This document shows positions 1 to 5,850 of a stretch of 5,850 nt of DNA, one piece after another; the first letter of the stretch is position 1, and the number at the start of each line of letters is the position of its first letter. The DNA lies in NCBI GenBank assembly GCA_934667295.1, contig CAKULR010000111.1:1-5850 (forward strand), given 5' to 3'. The DNA is from an uncultured Kiritimatiellota bacterium. Its GTDB lineage: Bacteria > Verrucomicrobiota > Kiritimatiellia > RFP12 > UBA1067. Below the pieces are notes generated by a model. The model had not been told where the DNA came from and searched no databases. It saw only the letters and a list, made by a program, of their open reading frames with translations. The translations under genes and the position numbers were made by a program.

Positions 1-457
1 TGTCCTCCACCTGTCCGGCGACGACGCCGACGCCGCGCAGACCGAGCTCGGCGACGATCGCGGGGACGTTGCGCGGCGCGCGGGCCGCCGTCGCGAAGGC
101 GAGCGCCTGCAGCGCGTCGCCCGCGAGGATGGCGTTCGCCTCGCCGAACTTCGCCCACACGCTCGCCCGGCCCCGGCGCGTCGTGTCGTTGTCCATCGCC
201 GGCAGGTCGTCGTGGATGAGCGTGTAGGAGTGGAGCAGTTCGATCGCGCAGGCCGGCATCACGGCGTCTTCCAGCGCGCCGCCCACCGCCTCGGCGGCGG
301 CGAGGCAGACGAGCGGACGGATCCGCTTGCCGCCGCCCTCCACGGCCCAGCGCATCGCCTCGCCCAGCACCTCCGGGCGTTCCGACGCCTTCGGCAGCAC
401 GGCGTCCAGCGCGTCCTCAATCAGCGCCAGCCGCCGCGCCATCTCGTTCTCTTCCAT
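1..457 (-). CDS. ispA: Short-chain polyprenyl (farnesyl/geranylgeranyl) diphosphate synthase, 5' part only
   Basis: This enzyme condenses isopentenyl diphosphate with allylic diphosphates to make C15-C20 prenyl chains for quinones, undecaprenyl carriers or carotenoids; it is cytosolic. Only the first 152 residues are present and the gene runs off the left edge; family members are usually about 290-300 residues. Visible motifs are GGGKRIRPLV at residues 41-50 (Lys44 and Arg47 match the isopentenyl diphosphate-binding residues), the first aspartate-rich Mg-binding motif HDDLPAMDND at 82-91 with the following RRG at 94-96, then FGEANAILAGDALQ at 104-117 and GQVED at 148-152. The six-residue spacing of DDLPAMD is the usual bacterial IspA form. 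The start is the ATG at 457-455, preceded by GGAAAGGTG at 463-471 with good spacing. The second aspartate motif lies outside the window, so product chain length cannot be judged. The symbol ispA is by family resemblance; a geranylgeranyl synthase is possible. Confidence 0.93.
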   Translation of the reverse strand, partial: MEENEMARRLALIEDALDAVLPKASERPEVLGEAMRWAVEGGGKRIRPLVCLAAAEAVGGALEDAVMPACAIELLHSYTLIHDDLPAMDNDTTRRGRASVWAKFGEANAILAGDALQALAFATAARAPRNVPAIVAELGLRGVGVVAGQVED

Positions 458-462
458 CACGA

Positions 463-471
463 CACCTTTCC
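463..471 (-). promoter_or_regulatory. Ribosome binding site of ispA
   Basis: On the minus strand this reads GGAAAGGTG, with its AAAGG core 7 nt before the ATG at 457. It supports this start over the in-frame ATG five codons downstream (residue 6). It lies just outside the palindromic element, so translation of ispA does not require the element to be unfolded. Confidence 0.6.
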
Positions 472-515
472 AATCAATCGTCTATTGAACGCAGATGCTT
501 CGCATACGCAGTTTC

Positions 516-576
516 TGCGAAAAGACATGTGGCTACGACGGCCCCTGCGGGGCCTACGCCACAATGCCTTTTCGCA
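516..576. repeat. Hairpin copy 1 of the palindromic core
   Basis: The lower stem pairs TGCGAAAAGACAT (516-528) with ATGCCTTTTCGCA (564-576), with one A-C mismatch (A525/C567). GTGGC (529-533) pairs with GCCAC (558-562), leaving A563 as a single-base bulge. An asymmetric internal loop (TACGAC on one side, TAC on the other) follows, then a 6-bp stem GGCCCC/GGGGCC around the loop TGC. There is no run of T after either side, so it is not a standard intrinsic terminator. Confidence 0.85.
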
Positions 577-610
577 AAGGTCTGTTTACCGTGCGGCAAT
601 CTATGCAAGC

Positions 611-675
611 TCGGCACGAACCGATTGTGGCGTAGGCCCCGCAGGGGCCGTCGTAGCCACATCGGTTCGTGCCGA
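611..675. repeat. Hairpin copy 2 of the palindromic core, inverted
   Basis: This has the same core as the hairpin at 516-576 in the opposite orientation. The lower stem is a perfect 15-bp match of TCGGCACGAACCGAT (611-625) with ATCGGTTCGTGCCGA (661-675). T626 is a single bulge equivalent to A563 in copy 1, followed by GTGGC/GCCAC, the same asymmetric internal loop and the GGCCCC/GGGGCC stem with loop GCA. The lower-stem sequence is unrelated to that of copy 1, yet both pair. On the minus strand this hairpin lies 56 nt past the hexokinase stop codon and may stabilise or end that transcript, although no T-tract follows. Confidence 0.85.
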
Positions 676-730
676 ATTCCGCGTATGCGAAGCATCTGCG
701 TTCCCCGGAGACTTCCGAAGAATCGGATGC

Positions 731-2029
731 CTACTTGAGGAGCGCCGCGACCGCCGCGCCGACCATCGGCGCGTGGTCCGGGCACACGGTGAGCGCGTAG
801 GAGATGTTGCGCTTCGCGAGCATCTCGTCGAGTTCCTTCTTCACGATGTCGGGGAAGGAGACGACGCGCGTCTTGTAGTAGGTGGAGCCGTCGATGCACA
901 CGCACACGGGCGCATTCGGGTCCGTGCCGCCGCCGGTCTTCACGATGAAGGCGGCGAGGTGGACGGCGGTGAGGATCGCCGCGCGCTCGAAGACGGGCGT
1001 CGCGAGGCGGCGCGCCATCGCGCGGTCGGCCTCGTCCACGAACACCTTGTCGAGCGGGTTCGGCTTGCCGTTGTCGTACTTCGCGCAGAAGTTGTCGAGG
1101 TCGTAACTCTCCAGCGCGCCGAGACCGAGGACGGCGGCCTTCGCGTGGTCGCTGAAGAAGCCGGCGCGCGCGGCGGCCTTGAACACCTCCAGGCCGATGC
1201 GGCCGAGGTAGGCGCCGGCGATCATCTTCTCGAAGCGCTGGCTGCCGCAGTCGGACGTCTTGCGGTCCATCGCCTCGTCGAACGCGCTCTGCGCGATCTT
1301 GTTGAAGCCGCCGGACTCGGTGTTGACCGCCATCGCGCCCGGGGGCGGGTTCGTGAGCTTCCTGATCGCGTCGTTGCGCTCGATGTAGGCGACGTTCGTG
1401 CCCGTGCCGAGGATGAAGCCGATGTAGGCGCTGAACTTCTGCCCCGGCTTCTCGGCGGCCTTGCCCGCGAGGAGCGTCGCAACCGTGTCGTTCACGACCT
1501 GCACCCTGGAGGGCTTCGGGTCAAGGCGCTTGGCGAGCTCGGCGCCGACCCACTGGCCGACGATCTCGGGTGCCTGGATCTGCTTCGTCCACATGAGGAG
1601 CTTCGCGTCGCCGTCGGCCGACGCCTCGGCCGGGTAGGAGAAGCAGAAGCCGATGGCGGAGTCCTTCACGTAGGGGCGGCAGCGGTTCACGTGGCTCGCG
1701 AGCACCGCGTAGAAGTCGTAGGCCGAGACGTAGCTCTTCGCGCCCGGCATCTCGCCCTTCTCGACGTGTTCGATCTTGATCTCGCCCGCAGAGGGGATCG
1801 TCACCGTCGCGCCCCGGAAGTTCGTGCCGCCGGCGTCAAGCACCGTCACGGGCACGTCCTTCGTGATCTCGCCGTAGGGGGACGTGTAGGTGGGGATCAT
1901 CTTGAGCGAGGAGGGTTCGCCCGCAAGGCCCGCCTCCATCTCCTTCTGGAAGGCGGCGATCAGCGCCGCGCGGTCGAGCGTGGCGGTGGCCAGGCCGTTC
2001 GATTCAAGAAACTCTTCAGGTGTCTGCAT
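731..2029 (-). CDS. Hexokinase, eukaryotic type (hexokinase_1/hexokinase_2 family)
   Basis: It phosphorylates glucose or another hexose with ATP at C6, feeding glycolysis in the cytoplasm. The 432-residue length fits a single-unit hexokinase. Motifs in order: KMIPTY (43-48); the phosphate-binding LDAGGTNFRG (64-73); SYPAE and LLMWTKQ (131-150) of the sugar site; VVNDTVATLL (178-187) with the catalytic-base Asp181; FILGTGTN (205-212); NTESGGF (236-242) with a sugar-contacting Glu; FEKMIAGAYLG (266-276); and CIDGSTYYK (378-386) of the second phosphate-binding motif. This combination is typical of the eukaryotic-like hexokinase family and not of the ROK or Glk glucokinases common in bacteria. 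The ATG at 2029-2027 has AAAGGA at 2037-2042 upstream; the stop is TAG at 731-733. A 66-nt gap with its own likely promoter separates it from panD. Sugar specificity cannot be read from the sequence. Confidence 0.95.
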   Translation of the reverse strand: MQTPEEFLESNGLATATLDRAALIAAFQKEMEAGLAGEPSSLKMIPTYTSPYGEITKDVPVTVLDAGGTNFRGATVTIPSAGEIKIEHVEKGEMPGAKSYVSAYDFYAVLASHVNRCRPYVKDSAIGFCFSYPAEASADGDAKLLMWTKQIQAPEIVGQWVGAELAKRLDPKPSRVQVVNDTVATLLAGKAAEKPGQKFSAYIGFILGTGTNVAYIERNDAIRKLTNPPPGAMAVNTESGGFNKIAQSAFDEAMDRKTSDCGSQRFEKMIAGAYLGRIGLEVFKAAARAGFFSDHAKAAVLGLGALESYDLDNFCAKYDNGKPNPLDKVFVDEADRAMARRLATPVFERAAILTAVHLAAFIVKTGGGTDPNAPVCVCIDGSTYYKTRVVSFPDIVKKELDEMLAKRNISYALTVCPDHAPMVGAAVAALLK

Positions 2030-2056
2030 GACTTGATCCTTTCTGATGATGCGTTA

Positions 2057-2086
2057 AGAATAGCACAGGAAGCCCGCCGGGAACAA
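2057..2086 (-). promoter_or_regulatory. Likely sigma70-type promoter of the hexokinase gene
   Basis: On the minus strand, TTGTTC (2081-2086) is followed after 18 nt by TATTCT (2057-2062). The -10 is preceded by TGC, making the extended -10 TGCTATTCT. Transcription would start near 2050, giving a leader of about 20 nt that contains the AAAGGA ribosome binding site. It lies between the panD stop and the hexokinase start, so hexokinase can probably be expressed independently of the upstream operon. No intrinsic terminator for the upstream operon is visible here, so read-through is also possible. Confidence 0.5.
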
Positions 2087-2095
2087 GCGGAAACC

Positions 2096-2442
2096 TCACG
2101 GACGGGGTTCGTTGTCCGCTCCGAGGAAGACGACGCGGGGCTGGTGCAGGGCGGCCTCCTCGGGCGTGAACTGCCCGAAGGCCATCACGATGAGGCGGTC
2201 GCCGACCTTGCCCATGTGGGCGGCCGCGCCGTTGAGGCAGCAGACGCCGGAGCCGCGCGGGCCGGGAATCACGTAGGTCTCGAAGCGGTTGCCGTTCTCC
2301 ACGTCCGCGCAGAGGATCTTCTCGTTGGAGAAGAGGCCGACGGCCTCCATCAGGTCCACGTCGACGGTCAGGGAGCCGACGTAGTCGAGGCACGCCTCCG
2401 TGACGCGGATGCGGTGGAGCTTGGCGCGCAGGAGGGTGACGG

Positions 2443-2446
<4 letters not shown>
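2096..2446 (-). CDS. panD: Aspartate 1-decarboxylase (pyruvoyl-dependent)
   Basis: It converts L-aspartate to beta-alanine and CO2, supplying the beta-alanine half of pantothenate for coenzyme A. The 116 residues fit the family (E. coli 126). The pro-enzyme cleaves itself at Gly24-Ser25 (YVGS, residues 22-25), turning Ser25 into the pyruvoyl group. Other known active-site residues are in register with E. coli PanD: Lys9 (KLHR), Arg54, Tyr58 (RFETY, 54-58) and Asn72 in NGAAAH (72-77). The ATG at 2446-2444 overlaps the clpX stop as ATGA, and GAGGA at 2456-2460 gives a good ribosome binding site inside clpX. Translational coupling to clpX is therefore likely. No panB or panC lies in the window, so panD appears separated from the rest of its pathway. 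Whether a PanZ/PanM-type maturation factor is needed cannot be told here. Confidence 0.96.
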
Positions 2447-3735
<1,289 letters not shown>

Positions 3736-3739
3736 GGAA

Positions 3740-4342
3740 TCAGGCCTTCTTCGGAACGAGCACCTGGTCGATCAGCCCCCACGCGCGCGCCTCCTCGGCG
3801 CCCATGAAGTGGTCGCGGTCCGTGTCGCGCACGACCTGCTCCATCGGCTGGCCGGAGTGGGCGGAGAGGATTTCGTTGAGCTTCTGCTTGAGGCGCAGGA
3901 TCTCCTGGCAGGTGATCTCGATGTCGCTCGCCTTGCCCTCGGCGCCGCCCCACGGCTGGTGGATCATGATGCGGGCGTTCGGCAGCGCGAAGCGGTGGCC
4001 CTTCGCGCCCGCCGTCAGCAGCACCGCGCCCATCGACGCGGCCTGGCCGATGCAGTAGGTGTGGACGGGGCAGGAGATGAACTGCATCGTGTCGTAGATC
4101 GCGAGGCCCGCCGTGACGCTGCCGCCCGGCGAGTTGATGTACATGCTCACCGGCTTCTTCGCGTCCTGCGCCTGCAGGAAGAGGAGCTGGGCGACGATCA
4201 GGTTCGCCGAGTCGTCGTTCACCTCGCCGCCCAGGAGGACGATGCGGTCCTGCATCAGGCGGCTGTAGATGTCGTACGACCGTTCGCCGCGGCTCGTCTG
4301 CTCGACGACCATCGGCACCAGGTAGGAATTGCGTGCGGACAT
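3740..4342 (-). CDS. clpP: ClpP, proteolytic subunit of the ClpXP protease
   Basis: A serine peptidase that forms a double heptameric ring and degrades proteins delivered by ClpX. The 200 residues match the family. The catalytic triad is Ser103 (GQAASMG, 99-105), His128 (IMIHQP, 125-130) and Asp177 (DTDRD, 173-177); the Ser-His and His-Asp spacings of 25 and 49 are those of E. coli ClpP. The oxyanion-region motif INSPGGSV (69-76) is intact, and the N-terminal LVPMVVEQTSRGER (8-21) is the usual axial-loop start; any propeptide would be very short. The ATG at 4342-4340 lies 4 nt after the tig stop. The gene sits between tig and clpX, the common bacterial order, and is probably cotranscribed with them. 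Confidence 0.98.
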   Translation of the reverse strand: MSARNSYLVPMVVEQTSRGERSYDIYSRLMQDRIVLLGGEVNDDSANLIVAQLLFLQAQDAKKPVSMYINSPGGSVTAGLAIYDTMQFISCPVHTYCIGQAASMGAVLLTAGAKGHRFALPNARIMIHQPWGGAEGKASDIEITCQEILRLKQKLNEILSAHSGQPMEQVVRDTDRDHFMGAEEARAWGLIDQVLVPKKA

Positions 4343-4346
4343 CTTG

Positions 4347-5654
4347 TTACTTCGCCTCGGCCAGGATCAGGTCGATCGCCTTCTCGGCGCGGAGCTGTTC
4401 CTTGTAGAGTTCGACCTGGTCGTGCTCCTGCAGCTGCTTGAGGAGGTCGGCGGCGGTCGTCTTGCCGTTCGAGCCGGCGGCCATCTTCTCCAGGCCCGCG
4501 TTCACGTCGGCGTCGGTCGCCTCGATGTTCTCCGCCTTGGCGATGCCGAGGAGGATGTAGGAGAGGCGCACCTGGCGCACCGCGTTGGCCTCGGCGTCCG
4601 CGAGGATCTTGTCGCGGTTCTGCTCGATGTAGTCGGCGGACATGCCGGAGTACTGGGCGCGCTGCGCGAGGTCCTGCAGGTAGCTCTGGATCTGGCGCTG
4701 CACGAGCGACGGCGGCACGGCGAAGTCGGCCTTCTTGAGCAGCAGCTCGATCGCCTGGCCCTTGCGGTTCTCGAGCTCGGCGGCCGCGGCGTCCTTCTCC
4801 ATCTGTTCGCGGATCTGCGCGCGCAGGGCGTCGAGGGATTCGGCCTTGGCGTCGGCGACGAACGTGGCGTCGTCCGGGAGCGTGCGGCGGCGGAAGCCCT
4901 TCACGGTGATCGTGTAGACGCACTTCTTGCCCTTCAGGGCCTCCGGCGCGTTGTCCTTCGGGAACTTCACCTTCACGTCGTCCTTCGTCTCGCCCACCTT
5001 CATGCCCTTGAGCGCGTCGAGGATCTCGGGCAGGAAGCGGCCCTCCTCCAGCTGCGTCCAGAAGCCCGTCGCGCCGCAGACCGCCTTCTGGTCCGGCACG
5101 ACCTCCGAGAGCGGCGTCTTCGCCTTGACGTCGAGCGCACCGGCGTAGTCGAACTGCACGAAGTCGCCCTCGGCGATCGCGTCGCCCTCCTTGGCGTCCT
5201 CGAACTTCGCGAACGCCTTGCGGAAGCTCTCCACGCGCTCCGTCACCTGCTCGTCCGTCACCTTCGTGTCGCCCGCCTTGATGGCGAGCTTCCTGTACTT
5301 CGGCAGGTCGAAGGTCGGCCGCACCTCCACGAGCGCCGTGCAGGAGAACCCGGTCTCCGGCGTGAAGAGCACGTCCGTCACGTTCTGGAGGTTCACGGCG
5401 TCGAGGCCGGATTCCTTGAGCGCCTTCGGATAGAACTCGCTGAAGCAGGCCTGCTGGCATTCACGGGCGATTTCCTGCTGGAACTTCTGCTTGATGATGT
5501 TCAGCGGGACCTTCCCCTTGCGGAAACCGGGAATCGACGCCTCGCGCATGAACACGTTCAGCACCTTCTGGTACGGCGCCTTGGTCTCGTCGGCCTCGGC
5601 CTTCACCGAGAGGGCCATCACGCAGGGGCTGGACTCTTTCGTCTCGAACTTCAT
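4347..5654 (-). CDS. tig: Trigger factor, ribosome-associated chaperone
   Basis: It binds near the ribosome exit tunnel and shields nascent chains. The 435 residues are the normal length (E. coli 432). The N-terminal ribosome-binding domain carries the signature GFRKGKVP at 43-50, the same positions as in E. coli. A central FKBP-like domain lies at about 155-255 (AEGDFVQFDYAG at 161-172, LKGMKVGE at 215-222, LKGKK at 240-244). A long helical C-terminal chaperone domain follows (about 260-435). The FKBP-like domain is divergent: the segment expected to read IPGF is LPEI (208-211), and the Tyr after FPEE is replaced (FPKDN, 231-235), so prolyl isomerase activity is doubtful. The start is the ATG at 5654-5652; AAAGG at 5667-5671 is 12 nt upstream, somewhat far, with a weaker AAGAG at 5661-5665. 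It is the first gene of the tig-clpP-clpX-panD unit. Confidence 0.96.
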   Translation of the reverse strand: MKFETKESSPCVMALSVKAEADETKAPYQKVLNVFMREASIPGFRKGKVPLNIIKQKFQQEIARECQQACFSEFYPKALKESGLDAVNLQNVTDVLFTPETGFSCTALVEVRPTFDLPKYRKLAIKAGDTKVTDEQVTERVESFRKAFAKFEDAKEGDAIAEGDFVQFDYAGALDVKAKTPLSEVVPDQKAVCGATGFWTQLEEGRFLPEILDALKGMKVGETKDDVKVKFPKDNAPEALKGKKCVYTITVKGFRRRTLPDDATFVADAKAESLDALRAQIREQMEKDAAAAELENRKGQAIELLLKKADFAVPPSLVQRQIQSYLQDLAQRAQYSGMSADYIEQNRDKILADAEANAVRQVRLSYILLGIAKAENIEATDADVNAGLEKMAAGSNGKTTAADLLKQLQEHDQVELYKEQLRAEKAIDLILAEAK

Positions 5655-5691
5655 TGCTAACTCTTGCCTTTCTTTGGAAAATGGATGGGCT

Positions 5692-5700
5692 ATAATAGCA
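5692..5700 (-). promoter_or_regulatory. Likely extended -10 promoter of the tig operon
   Basis: The minus strand reads TGCTATTAT, a TGn-extended -10 with TATTAT at 5692-5697, about 38 nt before the tig start. No good -35 is seen at 16-18 nt spacing (candidates are TAGCAA or CTAGCA), which an extended -10 can tolerate. The hexokinase promoter has nearly the same core, TGCTATTCT. The surroundings are AT-rich against a GC-rich background. The -10 is symmetrical (GCTATAATAGC, 5689-5699), so the plus strand also carries a consensus TATAAT. Confidence 0.5.
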
Positions 5701-5809
5701 AAAACGCGGGAATATTGCTAGGTGGAAATGGCCGAATGAAGGAGCGCGGAGTGGACGACAGCCGAGCCGCATGCGGGATGCCGTGCGGGCGCGCGGGGTG
5801 GGGTGCGGA

Positions 5810-5850
5810 TGGGACGGTGGTAGGGTGTGGGTGGGACGTTGGTAGGGGCC
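5810..5850. repeat. G-rich 22-nt tandem repeat reaching the window edge
   Basis: TGGGACGGTGGTAGGG (5810-5825) recurs as TGGGACGTTGGTAGGG (5832-5847), with 15 of 16 bases identical and a period of 22 nt. The repeat continues a G-rich stretch starting near 5787 on the plus strand, with seven runs of three or more G from 5795 to 5848. It is cut by the window end, so copy number and extent are unknown. No gene is convincing in 5700-5850. Confidence 0.5.

Larger units (their letters stand above)
487..703. repeat. 217-bp nested palindromic element (REP/BIME-like or MITE-like)
   Basis: The outer boundaries are a perfect 23-bp inverted repeat, 487-509 against 681-703 (left arm begins GAACGCAGATGC, right arm ends GCATCTGCGTTC). 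Inside lies a perfect 39-nt inverted repeat, 527-565 against 624-662. The 58-nt centre and the spacers between outer and inner arms are not complementary as a whole. Two folds are possible on the same strand: the outer stem closing a three-way junction with two local hairpins, or one long duplex in which the two 39-nt copies pair with each other. No transposase or other gene is inside. The layout resembles bacterial paired REP elements (BIMEs) or a small non-autonomous inverted-repeat element. That is inference; one window cannot show that it is dispersed in the genome. It fills most of the 273-nt hexokinase-ispA spacer. Confidence 0.85.

Noticed and set aside
611..675. Intrinsic terminator after hexokinase
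   Set aside because: The hairpin is strong but no T-run follows on the minus strand (next bases GCTTGCATAG), so a standard terminator cannot be claimed.
487..703. CRISPR array or transposon with its own transposase
   Set aside because: There are only two copies, in inverted orientation, with no regular direct spacing; no coding frame inside resembles a transposase.
474..905. A 143-codon minus-strand frame covering the palindromic element
   Set aside because: It starts inside the hexokinase 3' end in another frame and is open only because of the GC-rich inverted repeats; its peptide repeats simply reflect the palindrome.
5736..5850. A plus-strand frame open to the window edge, after AGGTGG (5720-5725) and the plus-strand TATAAT
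   Set aside because: The 38 codons are Gly, Trp and Cys-rich because of the G-rich repeat, and no family is recognisable. Kept only as a possibility linked to the symmetrical promoter.

Overview
The window is high-GC bacterial DNA with every recognised gene on the minus strand, so gene order reads from right to left. It probably comes from an uncultured bacterium. A eukaryotic-type hexokinase together with GC-rich, alanine/arginine-rich coding fits a lineage such as the PVC group (Verrucomicrobiota/Kiritimatiellota), but this is a weak inference; nothing in the window fixes the phylum.

Layout from right to left. Positions 5850-5655 hold no convincing gene: there is a G-rich stretch with a 22-nt period at the window edge and an AT-rich promoter region. 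Then comes a tight protein quality-control operon: trigger factor (tig, 5654-4347), ClpP peptidase (clpP, 4342-3740) and ClpX unfoldase (clpX, 3735-2443), with gaps of only 4 nt. The aspartate decarboxylase gene panD (2446-2096) follows; its start codon overlaps the clpX stop codon as ATGA, so a pantothenate/CoA biosynthesis enzyme is translationally tied to the protease operon. A short gap with a good extended -10 promoter (2057-2086) precedes a full-length hexokinase (2029-731). After a 273-nt intergenic region comes the 5' part of a short-chain polyprenyl diphosphate synthase of the IspA type (457-1), cut by the window edge.

The most unusual DNA is that hexokinase-ispA spacer. Positions 487-703 form a nested palindrome: a perfect 23-bp outer inverted repeat encloses two inverted copies of a perfect 39-nt sequence. 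Each copy is itself a hairpin with a 6-bp GC-rich top stem and a 3-nt loop. Each is extended by a lower stem whose sequence differs between the copies but is self-complementary in both. This looks like a REP/BIME-like or MITE-like repeat element and could also act as RNA in the hexokinase 3' end or the ispA leader.

Functionally, Tig, ClpP and ClpX cover nascent-chain folding and ATP-dependent proteolysis. PanD makes beta-alanine for coenzyme A, hexokinase feeds sugar into glycolysis, and IspA makes isoprenoid chains. Apart from the repeat element and the panD placement, this is a housekeeping region, and I see no evidence for a new multi-gene system.
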